DNA of 64,000 nucleotides, taken from the NCBI GenBank assembly GCA_018713305.1, contig DVFI01000092.1, positions 1-64,000 on the forward strand, given 5' to 3'. Origin of the DNA: Candidatus Avichristensenella intestinipullorum (lineage in GTDB: Bacteria > Bacillota > Clostridia > Christensenellales > Aristaeellaceae). The notes under the pieces are model-generated. The model was not told the DNA's origin. It was given only the letters and a program-made list of their open reading frames with translations, and searched no databases. The position numbers and the translations under genes were made by a program. Shown piece by piece: positions 7,788-16,546 of this stretch. How positions within the stretch are numbered: position 1 is the stretch's first letter; every line of letters begins with the position of its first letter.

Positions 7788-10100
7788 ATGATTGATACCA
7801 TTATCAAGCGCGACGGGCGTACCGTGCCGTTTCATATGGAAAAAATTGAGGAGGCAGTGCTCAAGGCCTTCGAGGCGTCCGGCAGCGCAAAGGGCCGGCA
7901 GGCGGCGCACGAGATTGCCGCGCAGGTGGTGGACGAGCTGGCGCGGAACGAGAGCATTGGCGTGCCCACGGTCGAACAGGTGCAGGACACCGTCGAACAG
8001 GCGCTGATTCGCAACGGCTTTGTGCGCACCGCCAAAGCCTATATCCTCTATCGGGCCGAGCGCAGCCGCGTGCGCGAAATGAAGGGCCGGCTGATGCAGA
8101 CGCTGGAGGATATCACCTTCAAAGACGCCTACGACTGCGATATCAAGCGCGAAAACGCCAACATCAACGGCGATACGCCGATGGGCGTAATGCTCAAATA
8201 CGGCTCGGAAAGCGCCAAGCAGTTCTACGATATGTACGTCCTCAATCCCCAGCACGCGCGGGCGCACCGGGAAGGCGACATCCATATCCACGACCTGGAC
8301 TTCCTTACGCTGACGACCACCTGCTGCCAGATTGACCTGCTCAAGCTCTTCAACGGCGGCTTCTCCACCGGCCACGGCTCGCTGCGCGAACCGCAGAACA
8401 TTGCCTCCTATGCCGCGCTGTGCTGCATCGCCATTCAGTCCAACCAGAACGACCAGCACGGCGGCCAGTCCATCGTCAACTTTGACTACGGCATGGCCCC
8501 CGGCGTCGCCAAGTCGTTCGTCAAGTTTTATCGCGAAGACCTCTCCCACGCGCTGGAGCTGCTGGCCGGCCTTGAAGACGCCGACGAAGTCGCGGCGCGG
8601 CTGATTGCGCAGGTGCGGGAAGAGACGGGCATGGTGCCCACGCTCGAGGAGGCCCCCGCCTTCACCGAGGCGCTGCTGCCGCATGTGTGCGCGCTGTGCG
8701 GCGAAGACGTCGCCCGCCGCGCGCTCTCCTTCGCGCAGGCGCGCGCCATTGGCCAGACCGACCACGCCACGTACAAGGCCATGGTGGCGCTGGTGCATAA
8801 TCTCAACACCATGCATTCCCGCGCCGGCGCGCAAATTCCCTTTTCCTCCATCAACTACGGCATGGACACGTCCCCGGAGGGGCGCATGGTGGTCAAAAAC
8901 CTGCTGCTGGCCACGGAGGCGGGCATGGGCCAGGGCGAAACGCCCATCTTCCCCATTCAGATTTTCCGGGTCAAGGAGGGCGTCAACTACAACCCCGGCG
9001 ACCCCAACTACGACCTGTTCCGCCTGGCCATCCGCTGCTCCGCCAAGCGGCTGTTCCCCAATTTCTCGTTCCTGGACGCGCCGTTCAACGCCCGGTATTA
9101 CAAGGGCACGCCGGAAACGGAAATCGCGTACATGGGCTGCCGTACCCGCGTTATCGGCAATGTCTACGACCCCTCCAAGGAGATTTCCAACGGGCGCGGC
9201 AACCTGTCCTTTACCTCCATCAACCTGCCGCGCATCGCCATCAAGGCCCATCACAACGCCCAGTTTTTCTTCGAAGAGCTGGACCGGCAAATGGATTTGG
9301 TCTTTGAGCAGCTGGACGAGCGCTTCGAGATTCAGGCGCACAAGAAGGTATATAATTTCCCGTTCCTGATGGGCGAAGGCATCTGGCTGGACAGCGAAAA
9401 GCTGGCCTGGGGCGACGAAATCGGCGAAGTGCTGCGCCATGGGACGCTGACGGTGGGCTTCATCGGCCTGGCGGAGGCGCTGACCTGCCTGACGGGCAAG
9501 CACCACGGCGAGAGCGAGGCGTCCCAGAACCTGGGGCTGGAAATCATCGGGCATATGCGCCAGCGCTGCGATGCGCGCAGCGAGGCCCGCAAGCTCAACT
9601 ATACCCTGATTGCCACGCCGGCAGAAGGCCTGTCGGGCCGCTTTGTGCGCATTGACAAGGAAAAATACGGCGTCATCCCGGGCGTGACGGACCGCGAATA
9701 CTACACCAACAGCTTCCACATCCCCGTGTACTTCCCCATCAGCGCGTTTGACAAAATCCGCCTGGAAGCGCCGTACCATGCGCTGACCAACGCGGGCCAT
9801 ATTACCTATGTGGAGCTGGACGGCGATCCGCTGCAAAACCTGGACGCCTTCGAGCGCGTGGTCCGCTGCATGCACGATGCGGGCGTAGGCTATGGCTCCA
9901 TCAACCACCCGGTCGATCGCGACCCGGTCTGCGGCTTCCACGGCATCATCGGCGATACCTGCCCCCATTGCGGCCGGGACGAAAGCGCGCAGCCGTTCGA
10001 GCGCATCCGCCGCATCACCGGCTACCTGGTCGGCACGCTCGATCGCTTTAACAACGCCAAGCGCGCCGAGGAGCGCGACCGCGTCAAACACGGGGTGTGA
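7788..10100 (+). CDS. nrdD: Anaerobic (class III) ribonucleoside-triphosphate reductase
   Basis: Makes dNTPs from NTPs without oxygen using a glycyl radical. The 770-residue protein has an N-terminal ATP-cone (IKRDGRTVPFHMEKIEEAV). The catalytic barrel shows HIHDLDF and the GGQS..NFDYGMAP blocks. The C-terminal zinc region has VCGFHG and TCPHCG, and the glycyl radical motif is RITGYL (about G745). The ATG at 7788 lies 9 nt after GGAGGGGG; a TTG six bases earlier is an alternative. The activase gene follows after 3 bp. Regulation by NrdR is suggested by boxes around the promoter. Confidence 0.96.
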   Translation: MIDTIIKRDGRTVPFHMEKIEEAVLKAFEASGSAKGRQAAHEIAAQVVDELARNESIGVPTVEQVQDTVEQALIRNGFVRTAKAYILYRAERSRVREMKGRLMQTLEDITFKDAYDCDIKRENANINGDTPMGVMLKYGSESAKQFYDMYVLNPQHARAHREGDIHIHDLDFLTLTTTCCQIDLLKLFNGGFSTGHGSLREPQNIASYAALCCIAIQSNQNDQHGGQSIVNFDYGMAPGVAKSFVKFYREDLSHALELLAGLEDADEVAARLIAQVREETGMVPTLEEAPAFTEALLPHVCALCGEDVARRALSFAQARAIGQTDHATYKAMVALVHNLNTMHSRAGAQIPFSSINYGMDTSPEGRMVVKNLLLATEAGMGQGETPIFPIQIFRVKEGVNYNPGDPNYDLFRLAIRCSAKRLFPNFSFLDAPFNARYYKGTPETEIAYMGCRTRVIGNVYDPSKEISNGRGNLSFTSINLPRIAIKAHHNAQFFFEELDRQMDLVFEQLDERFEIQAHKKVYNFPFLMGEGIWLDSEKLAWGDEIGEVLRHGTLTVGFIGLAEALTCLTGKHHGESEASQNLGLEIIGHMRQRCDARSEARKLNYTLIATPAEGLSGRFVRIDKEKYGVIPGVTDREYYTNSFHIPVYFPISAFDKIRLEAPYHALTNAGHITYVELDGDPLQNLDAFERVVRCMHDAGVGYGSINHPVDRDPVCGFHGIIGDTCPHCGRDESAQPFERIRRITGYLVGTLDRFNNAKRAEERDRVKHGV

Positions 10101-10103
10101 GCC

Positions 10104-10640
10104 GTGGCGGAAGAGACGAGCCGTGCGGCGGAAGCCGCGCGCCTGCGCATTGCGGACATTGTCTCCGATTCCATCGTGGACGGGCCGGGCCTGCGCCTGG
10201 CCGTGTTCACGCAGGGCTGCCCGCATCGCTGCCCCGGCTGCCATAACCCCCAGAGCCATGACCCGGAGGGCGGGCGCTGGGAAGCGGTTTCGGCCATTGC
10301 CGCGCGCTTTGCCGCCAATCCGCTTCTCTCGGGCGTCACGCTGACCGGCGGCGAGCCGATGGAGCAGGCGGCCGCCTGTCTGGCGCTCCTGGCGGCGCTG
10401 CCGGCGGGCACGAACGTATGGATATATACGGGCTGGACGCTGGAGGAAATCCTCCAAAGCGGCGACGAAGACCGCATTGCGCTCGCCCGGGCCTGCGACG
10501 TGCTGGTGGACGGGCGCTTTGTCCTGGCCGAACGGTCGCTGGCGCTGGCCTATCGCGGCAGCCGCAACCAGCGGCTCATTGACATGGCCGCCACGCGCGC
10601 GGCGGGAGACATCCGGCTGTGGACGCCGCCTGCCTGGTGA
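10104..10640 (+). CDS. nrdG: Anaerobic ribonucleotide reductase activating protein (radical SAM)
   Basis: Generates the glycyl radical on NrdD using S-adenosylmethionine and a [4Fe-4S] cluster. The 178-residue protein carries the cluster motif C39-x3-C43-x2-C46 (QGCPHRCPGCHNP) and the SAM-binding GGEP at TLTGGEPM. It begins at a GTG three bases after the nrdD stop, with GGGGTG upstream inside the end of nrdD, which indicates translational coupling. The N-terminus is about 15 residues longer than the shortest NrdGs. Confidence 0.95.
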   Translation: MAEETSRAAEAARLRIADIVSDSIVDGPGLRLAVFTQGCPHRCPGCHNPQSHDPEGGRWEAVSAIAARFAANPLLSGVTLTGGEPMEQAAACLALLAALPAGTNVWIYTGWTLEEILQSGDEDRIALARACDVLVDGRFVLAERSLALAYRGSRNQRLIDMAATRAAGDIRLWTPPAW

Positions 10641-10659
10641 CAAAGAAAGGAATCCGCAC

Positions 10660-11208
10660 ATGAAGCTGGTGTTTCTCTTTGGCGCGGGCGCCGTAGGGAA
10701 AATGACCGTAGGCCGGGCGCTGATGGCGCAGACCGGCCTGCGGCTTTTTCACAACCATATGACCATAGAACCCGTCCTGGAGGTGTTCGGCACGCCGGAA
10801 CGGCAGGTGGTGAACCGCCTGCGCGACGTCTTCTTTGAAGCCTTTGCCGCCAGCGACCGCTACGGCATGATTTTTACCTACATGTGGGCGTTTGACTGCC
10901 AGGAGGACTGGGACTATATTGAGCACGTCCAGTCGCTCTTCCGCCCCTACGGCACGGAATTCTATTTCGTCGAGCTGGTCGCGCCCCTGGCGGTGCGCCT
11001 GGAACGCAACGCCACGGCGGAACGCCTGGCGCACAAGCCCTCCAAGCGCGACGTCGCCTCCTCCGCCCGCCGGCTGCAGTCGGAGGAGGCATACCGCCTG
11101 GAGAGCCTGCCCGGCGAAATTCCCTTTGAAAACTATCTGCGCCTGGATACCGCGGATTTGCCGCCCGAGGAGGCCGCCCGCCGCATCCGGGAGCGTTTCG
11201 GGCTGTAA
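10660..11208 (+). CDS. P-loop NTPase, small-molecule kinase-like, function unknown
   Basis: A 182-residue protein that looks like a nucleoside or shikimate kinase-like P-loop family. The Walker A is GAGAVGKMT (residues 8-16), with methionine between K and T rather than GKS/GKT. FHNHMTIEP and the RLERNATAERLAHKPSKR block are shared with an uncharacterised family common in Firmicutes. The ATG follows AAAGGAATCC. It lies 19 bp after nrdG and 18 bp before the next gene, so it may ride on the nrd transcript. The substrate cannot be deduced from sequence. Confidence 0.7.
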   Translation: MKLVFLFGAGAVGKMTVGRALMAQTGLRLFHNHMTIEPVLEVFGTPERQVVNRLRDVFFEAFAASDRYGMIFTYMWAFDCQEDWDYIEHVQSLFRPYGTEFYFVELVAPLAVRLERNATAERLAHKPSKRDVASSARRLQSEEAYRLESLPGEIPFENYLRLDTADLPPEEAARRIRERFGL

Positions 11209-11226
11209 TCCCGGGAAGGAGGCCGT

Positions 11227-13152
11227 ATGCTGGAAGTCAGGTCGGGACCTCTCCGCGTTTCCCTGTGCGAGAAAACGCTGCGGCTCTTTGTGGAAGCGGA
11301 CGGCGAGCCATGGCGGTGGGCGGATGCATACGCCCCGACGCTGGTCTGCCGGGAAGGCTCGCTTCCCTTTGCCTCGGCCCGGCATGTGGAGCACGTCCCG
11401 TTCCGCACGGGCGTGGGCCGGGGCATCGAGAGCCGGTATGAAGGCTTTCAGGCGGCGGGCAGGGCGGTTCCCTATGCGTTCGCCACGCGCATATGGATAG
11501 AGGAAGCTTCCGGCTGTCTGTACTGCGAGTGGATTCCGCTGTGCGAGCAGGGCCTCACCGTCGAGCGCGTGCTGTGGCCGGGCCCCATGGCCTTTGACCA
11601 GGGGCGGCGCGACTGGTACACGCTGCTGACCGTCGGGCAGGGCCTGCTCGTGCCCAACGACTGGCCCGAGGCGCTGGGCCGCATGCCCTTCGACGGCTTT
11701 TTCGGCACGGCCGGCGCTTATATGCCCTGGTTTGCGCAGGTGCGCGGGCGGGCGGGATATCTGGCCCTGTGCGAAACGCCCTGCAACGCCGGCTGGCAGG
11801 CGGAGCATCCGGCCGGCGGCCCCTACACCCACGTCGGTGTCCGCTTCGAACCCAGCCTGGGGCGCATGCGCGAGCGGCGGACGATGCGCTATGCCTTCTT
11901 TCGGGACTGTGATTATAACGACCTGTGCAAAACCTACCGCGCCTTTGCCCGCGAGCGCGGGCTGCTGTGTACGCTTTCGCAGAAGGCGGCGAAAACGCCG
12001 CGGGTGGATGCGCTGATTGGCTGCTCGTTTGTGCATGTGGGCGTCAAACGCCATATACATCCCCTGTCCGATTTCTACGACCGCCATCATCCCGCCCGCA
12101 ACGACAGCCTCACCTCCTTTGCGCGCCGGGCGGAGGAAGTGGACCGCCTGCACGCCCTGGGCGCAGGCAGGCTCTATCTGCATCTGGACGGCTGGGCGCA
12201 GCCGGGATACGACAATCAGCATCCGGATGCCCTGCCCGCCTGTGCGGAAGCCGGCGGATGGGCGGGCATGCGGGCGCTGGCCGACCGCCTGCACGCGCAC
12301 GGCGATTTGTTCGGCATTCACGACCAATATCGGGACTATTATCGAAGCGCGCCCAGTTTTGACGAGGAATATGCCTGCCGTCTTCCGGACGGGAGCATTC
12401 CGGAGCATAGCCGGTGGGCGGGCGGCCCGCAAAGCTATCTGTGCGCGACGCAGGCGCTCTTTTATGTGCGCCGCAATTTTTCTCGCATCCGGGACAATGG
12501 CGTTGCGCTTGACGGCGCTTATCTGGATGTGTTCACCTGCAACGAGGGGGACGAGTGCGCAAACCCGCGGCATCGGATGAGCCGACAGGACTGCTACGCC
12601 TATCGCCTGCGCTGCTTTGAATGGCTGCATGCGCACGGCATTCTGCCCAGCTCCGAGGAGGTCGCCGACTGGAGCATGCCCAGCCTGGTGTTTTGCCATT
12701 ACGCGCCCTATGACTTCATGCTGCGCAAGCCCGGTTCTCCCCGCTACGGCCTGCCGGTTCCGCTATTCAACCTGGTCTACCACGACTGTGTGATTACGCC
12801 GTGGATGATGGAGAAAACCGAGCGGGAGGATTTGATGCTCTACGCGCTGCTCAACGGCGGAGCGCCCTACCTCATCCGCGAGGGCGCGTATCCCAACACG
12901 GACGGCGCCTTTGGCGCGCAAGCGCAGGAGGACAACACCGCCGGCGCGGAGCGCCTGCGCCGGGACATCGCGCGCTGCGCCGTGGTGGCGGCGCTGCACG
13001 AACGGGTGGCCAAGTGTGAAATGACGCGCCATATGCTGCTGGATGCCGACGGCACGCGCCAGCAATCCGTCTTTTCGAACGGCACGACGGTGACGGTGGA
13101 TTTCGCCGCGGGCACATACGATATCCGCCCGGGCGAAAATACGGCGCGGTAA
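11227..13152 (+). CDS. Glycoside hydrolase-like protein (DUF5696 / GH101-like barrel)
   Basis: A 641-residue protein with no signal peptide. The N-terminal half looks like beta-sandwich sequence rich in aromatic residues. The C-terminal half resembles a TIM barrel of the DUF5696 type related to GH101-like folds. It includes LYLHLDGWAQPGYDNQHPD, FGIHDQYRDYY and GVALDGAYLDVF. In that family the aspartate of YLDVF (about D434) and the following SSEE (about E477-E478) are in the catalytic positions. Sugar specificity is unknown. GGAAGGAGG precedes the ATG. The absence of a secretion signal implies it acts on imported glycans, if active. Confidence 0.65.
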   Translation: MLEVRSGPLRVSLCEKTLRLFVEADGEPWRWADAYAPTLVCREGSLPFASARHVEHVPFRTGVGRGIESRYEGFQAAGRAVPYAFATRIWIEEASGCLYCEWIPLCEQGLTVERVLWPGPMAFDQGRRDWYTLLTVGQGLLVPNDWPEALGRMPFDGFFGTAGAYMPWFAQVRGRAGYLALCETPCNAGWQAEHPAGGPYTHVGVRFEPSLGRMRERRTMRYAFFRDCDYNDLCKTYRAFARERGLLCTLSQKAAKTPRVDALIGCSFVHVGVKRHIHPLSDFYDRHHPARNDSLTSFARRAEEVDRLHALGAGRLYLHLDGWAQPGYDNQHPDALPACAEAGGWAGMRALADRLHAHGDLFGIHDQYRDYYRSAPSFDEEYACRLPDGSIPEHSRWAGGPQSYLCATQALFYVRRNFSRIRDNGVALDGAYLDVFTCNEGDECANPRHRMSRQDCYAYRLRCFEWLHAHGILPSSEEVADWSMPSLVFCHYAPYDFMLRKPGSPRYGLPVPLFNLVYHDCVITPWMMEKTEREDLMLYALLNGGAPYLIREGAYPNTDGAFGAQAQEDNTAGAERLRRDIARCAVVAALHERVAKCEMTRHMLLDADGTRQQSVFSNGTTVTVDFAAGTYDIRPGENTAR

Positions 13153-13221
13153 GCGGCCGCGCCCGCACACAACCGGCGCGGGCGCAAAAAAGCGCGCGAA
13201 CCCGATTCGTCCGCGCGGGCG

Positions 13222-13256
13222 TAAAAGGGCCGGGGCGCATGAAGTCCGCCCCGGCC
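13222..13256 (-). terminator. Intrinsic terminator after the secreted coiled-coil protein gene
   Basis: Ten-bp GC stem (13228-13237 with 13247-13256), 9-nt loop, then CTTTT on the minus strand, 16 bp beyond the stop at 13272. Confidence 0.7.
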
Positions 13257-13271
13257 GCCGTGCTTTACGGG

Positions 13272-13925
13272 TTAAAAGGACGCTTCCTCGCTGCCCAGCG
13301 GCAGATTCATCTGGCTGCCGCGCAGCGTATACGTATAGGCTACGCCGTCCACCGAGAAGCTCAGGGAGATGGGTTCCTCGTCCCGGTACGCCTCCTCGGG
13401 CAGCGCAAAGAGCAGGCAGCCCGACGCCGAGGCGCGCGCGCCAATGGCCCGCAGCCCGCTGGCATACACGTTCTGGCTCTGGCGATAGAAGAACGTTTCC
13501 TCCGGCTGGGTGGTATACGAATCGCCGTAGGCCATCCGCGCGTCCAGAAGCGAGGAAACCATGAAGTCCTCATCGCTGCCGTTTTCCACATTCATATAGA
13601 CGCCCACCAGCACATAGCCGTTAGAGGCCGACAGGGTGCGGGAAAAATAGGACCCCGACGGGTAATAGCTGAAGCGGCTGAGAAAATCCCAGGAAACGGC
13701 CGACGCTTCCACGCCCTGCGCTGCGGGGAACGCATCCTCCAGCTCCACCGGCTCCGTGCGCTCTTCCGGCTCCGCCTCCGCATTCCCCTGCAAAGCCGCC
13801 ACCGCTTCCTCCAGCGCCTGCACGCGCGCTTCCAAATCGGCGATGCGTTCCGCATCCGTCTCCGCCAGCGCCGCCACGGGCAGCAACAGACACGCCATCA
13901 AAATGGCAAAGCTCTTTTTCAGCAT
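13272..13925 (-). CDS. Secreted protein with short coiled coil, unknown function (DUF4352-like)
   Basis: A 217-residue protein with a clear signal peptide (KKSFAILMACLLLPVAALA, cleavage near residue 21). A heptad-patterned coiled coil follows (IADLEARVQALEEAVAAL, about 28-45), then an acidic linker. The C-terminal beta-rich domain (about 75-215, YVLVGVYMNVENGSDEDF) resembles DUF4352 domains of Firmicute lipoproteins, but there is no lipobox cysteine. It has its own promoter (13960-13988) and terminator, so it is monocistronic. It is probably an extracytoplasmic protein; no partner is evident. Confidence 0.75.
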   Translation of the reverse strand: MLKKSFAILMACLLLPVAALAETDAERIADLEARVQALEEAVAALQGNAEAEPEERTEPVELEDAFPAAQGVEASAVSWDFLSRFSYYPSGSYFSRTLSASNGYVLVGVYMNVENGSDEDFMVSSLLDARMAYGDSYTTQPEETFFYRQSQNVYASGLRAIGARASASGCLLFALPEEAYRDEEPISLSFSVDGVAYTYTLRGSQMNLPLGSEEASF

Positions 13926-13959
13926 AAAAAGGCTCCTTTTTCGTATGATTTTCAGCTAC

Positions 13960-13988
13960 ATCTTACAAAGTCTGCCTTTTGCTGTCAA
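13960..13988 (-). promoter_or_regulatory. Promoter of the secreted coiled-coil protein gene
   Basis: On the minus strand TTGACA (13983-13988), 17 nt, TAAGAT (13960-13965), about 35 bp before the ATG at 13925; AAAGGAG lies between. Confidence 0.7.
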
Positions 13989-14102
13989 TTCACTTCCGAT
14001 GAACAGACTGTAAACTCTTTCCTCCGCGCGCGCACGCGAGGCCCTGCGCGGGCATGGAAGCGGGCGTTCCCGCGCATGCTACGGCCGAAAGGAGGAACGG
14101 AT

Positions 14103-14309
14103 ATGAAAGACGCATCCAAACGGCGCGCACGGCGGCGCGGGCCTGCGCCGGAAGAAGCGCCGGAGGGTATGGACGGGCTTGTCTCTGCGACGGAATGCAC
14201 GGGCTTGAGCCCGGCGGCGGTCCCGGACGCGGACGAGGCGCAGGCCTATGCCGCGCTCTACGGTCTGCCCCCGCAACAGCCGAACGACGCGGGGAAGGCG
14301 CGACCATAA
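14103..14309 (+). CDS. Small hypothetical protein, 68 aa
   Basis: A short gene with an excellent ribosome site (AAAGGAGG) seven bases before the ATG. The product has a very basic N-terminus (KRRARRRG) and an acidic, proline-rich remainder including DGLVSATECTGL and AYAALYGLPP. It is not membrane-spanning and lacks a signal peptide. The DLVSATECTGL-type segment recalls small uncharacterised Clostridia proteins, from memory only. The lone cysteine and short YAALYGLPP tail may be a docking peptide, which is speculation. Confidence 0.6.
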   Translation: MKDASKRRARRRGPAPEEAPEGMDGLVSATECTGLSPAAVPDADEAQAYAALYGLPPQQPNDAGKARP

Positions 14310-14427
14310 ACGGCGGGCCATGCCGGGCGCAAAAGCGCGGCCCGGCGGCGCGCGGCCCCGCCTGTCCGTCCAAGCGTTTGGCCAGCCGTCCGGAGACGGC
14401 GGAAGCGGGCGGACGGCAGGCGGGCCT

Positions 14428-15009
14428 TTACTCCCAGACCGTGGCCGCCTCGGCCGCGCTGCGCAGCGCGGCGACGTCCACCGCGCCCTCGATTTGATAG
14501 ACCGTTTCGCCGTTTTGAATATGCAAATGCAGCGTCCCGCCGCTTTGCATCAGCACGGCCCTGCGCCCGGCCAGCTCCCAGCTCTGATCCGTCGCCGTCA
14601 AAAAACCGCGCTCGGGCAACGCGCGCAGATAGCGCGAGGGGGTCAGGCTCGACACGTCCACCGCCGCGCCGGCTTCGTTGGTATAGCGCAGGCGCACCTC
14701 GCGCACCGTGCTGTCCATGCCCTCGGGCGTAAAATCGGAGATATATACGCCTTCCAGGCGCCACCCGCAGCCGTCCTCCAGGGTCATCAGCGGCGCGTTA
14801 AAATAATACGACGCCTGTCCGAGCGCCTCCACGCTCAGGCTCAACCGGGGCTGGGGCATGGCCGCCAACGGGGCGGCGGTCGCCGCCGGCACGCCCTCCC
14901 CGCCGCCCGAGCCGTCCCCCATGATGACGACCAGATACAGCAGAGCGGCGCACACCAGCAGCAGCACCAACATGCACAGCTTGCGCAGCGCACGACCGAT
15001 CCATCGCAA
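14428..15009 (-). CDS. Membrane-anchored hypothetical protein
   Basis: A 193-residue protein with one N-terminal transmembrane helix (LCMLVLLLVCAALLYLVVIM, about 11-30). A Gly/Ser/Ala/Pro linker and an extracytoplasmic beta-rich domain of about 140 residues follow. No catalytic motif or known family was recognised. The start is 8 bp past the stop of the mannitol-dehydrogenase-family gene and it is probably the last gene of that transcript. A role in the same sugar pathway is not supported by the sequence itself. Confidence 0.7.
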   Translation of the reverse strand: MRWIGRALRKLCMLVLLLVCAALLYLVVIMGDGSGGGEGVPAATAAPLAAMPQPRLSLSVEALGQASYYFNAPLMTLEDGCGWRLEGVYISDFTPEGMDSTVREVRLRYTNEAGAAVDVSSLTPSRYLRALPERGFLTATDQSWELAGRRAVLMQSGGTLHLHIQNGETVYQIEGAVDVAALRSAAEAATVWE

Positions 15010-15016
15010 AGCGCGT

Positions 15017-16534
15017 TCACCTTCCCTCTTCCGGGGCCTTCTCGGGTTCCTCCGCCAGCAGCCTGCGCAGCGCCGCGCGCACCGCGCCGCGCCCCTGCAT
15101 CATTTCGCTGAACAGGCGGCGCACCCGGCCGGCCAGCCCCGCCTGCACCAAATCCGCGCCAAACAGCGTCACGTCGCCGAGCAGTTCGTCCGTCAGGCCC
15201 GCGGCCATGCGCGCGCGCACCTCTTCCATGCGCGGATCGGGGCTGGGAACCAAGGCGTTCCCCTCGTCGTCCACGCCCGTCAGATAGCGCAGCCATGCGG
15301 CCATAACAAAGGGCACGCAGTGCAGCGTGGAGGGATCGCGCGTCGCTGCTATGGTGCCGCCGAAGCGAACCGGGATTTTCTGGGAGGTGTCGGTGGCGAT
15401 GCGCTGAGGCGTATCGGGCAGAAAGGGATTGTTCAGGCGCCGGGTGAGCACTTCGTCCAGAAAAGCGCGCGGGGATACCACGCCCGGGTCGCGCACAACG
15501 GGCAGGCTTTCCACATAGCCCAGGCGATAGACAAAGCGGCGCAGGTCCTCGTCCTGCATTTCGTCGGAGATTTTCGTATAGCCCAGCAGGCAGCCCAACA
15601 CCGCCAGCGCCGTATGCAGCGGGTTCAGGCAGGTCCCCACCTTCATCTTTTCGACCTTATCCACCGTTTCCCTGTCCGTAAAAACGACGCCCGCCTTTTC
15701 CAGCGGAGGCCGGCCGTTGGGGAAGTCGTCCTCCACCACCAGATACTCGGCCTGCTCGGCGTTGACGAACGCGGCGGTCGCGGCGCCGCGCGCCGTATGG
15801 AGAATCCCGGTATCCTCAAACCCCAGCGACGCGAGCATTTCCGCCACCTTTGCGTCCGGATGCGGCGTGATTTTGTCAATCATGGTGTTGGGGAACGTGA
15901 CCTTCCGGCGTATGTACGCCAGGAAAGCCTCCGCCTCGCCGCCCACCGCCATGGCCTCGGCCGCCGGCAGCATGGCCGCGCGCAGCTTTTCGCCGTTGTG
16001 CGCGCAGTTGTCCATGCTCACCAGGGCGACCGGCGCGCCGCACGCCGCAAAGCGGCGCTTCAGCAGGCCGCACAGCATGGCCATCATCGGATTGTCCGGC
16101 TTGTACGCCTTTTCCGTTACGGTCAGGCTGACCATCTGCAGGGAAGGGCTTTCGAAGATGTCCGCCATGCGCGCCCGGCCCGGGCCGTCGGCCGCAATGG
16201 CCTCGGCCACGCTGGCGATAACGCGCTTTTCAATCTGTCCGTCCGCGCGCAGCACGCACAGCAGGCTGAGGTTGTCAAAGGGCGCATAGGCGCGCCGGAG
16301 AATTTCCGGGTCATACGTTTCGCATGCAATGACGCCCCGGTCGTATGCGCCCCTGTCCAGCAGGCGCTGCAAGGCGGCGCAGGGGAACGCGCGAAAAATA
16401 TTGCCGGCGCCGAAATGCACCCAGGCCGGCGCTTCCGCCGTGCGGCGGCGCATGGCCTGAATATCAAAGGCGGGCAGGTCAATGTTTGCCCGCGTCCAGT
16501 CGGCGCTTTGCAGTCCGGGTAACGTCAGTTTCAT
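15017..16534 (-). CDS. Mannitol dehydrogenase family oxidoreductase (fructuronate reductase-like)
   Basis: A 505-residue polyol or uronate dehydrogenase of the long-chain mannitol dehydrogenase family; these interconvert ketoses or keto-uronates with polyols or hexonates using NAD(P). The N-terminal nucleotide-binding region has VHFGAGNIFRAF. LVSMDNCAHNG and the catalytic KVGTCLNPLHTAL block (lysine near residue 297, followed by Asn and His) are present. The length fits UxuB, MtlK or tagaturonate reductases equally, so the substrate is open. It is 12 bp downstream of a PocR/AraC regulator, suggesting induction by a sugar acid or polyol. Confidence 0.85.
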   Translation of the reverse strand: MKLTLPGLQSADWTRANIDLPAFDIQAMRRRTAEAPAWVHFGAGNIFRAFPCAALQRLLDRGAYDRGVIACETYDPEILRRAYAPFDNLSLLCVLRADGQIEKRVIASVAEAIAADGPGRARMADIFESPSLQMVSLTVTEKAYKPDNPMMAMLCGLLKRRFAACGAPVALVSMDNCAHNGEKLRAAMLPAAEAMAVGGEAEAFLAYIRRKVTFPNTMIDKITPHPDAKVAEMLASLGFEDTGILHTARGAATAAFVNAEQAEYLVVEDDFPNGRPPLEKAGVVFTDRETVDKVEKMKVGTCLNPLHTALAVLGCLLGYTKISDEMQDEDLRRFVYRLGYVESLPVVRDPGVVSPRAFLDEVLTRRLNNPFLPDTPQRIATDTSQKIPVRFGGTIAATRDPSTLHCVPFVMAAWLRYLTGVDDEGNALVPSPDPRMEEVRARMAAGLTDELLGDVTLFGADLVQAGLAGRVRRLFSEMMQGRGAVRAALRRLLAEEPEKAPEEGR

Positions 16535-16546
16535 ACGCAGGGCTCC

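Noticed and set aside
7707..10661. Very long open frame antisense to nrdD and nrdG
   Set aside because: High-GC codon bias leaves the opposite strand open. The predicted protein is rich in H, R, A and G with no domain, no ribosome site, and the plus-strand genes are clearly real.
13159..13185. Terminator for the glycosidase-like gene ending at 13152
   Set aside because: The GC hairpin here is followed by A-runs, not T-runs, on the plus strand.
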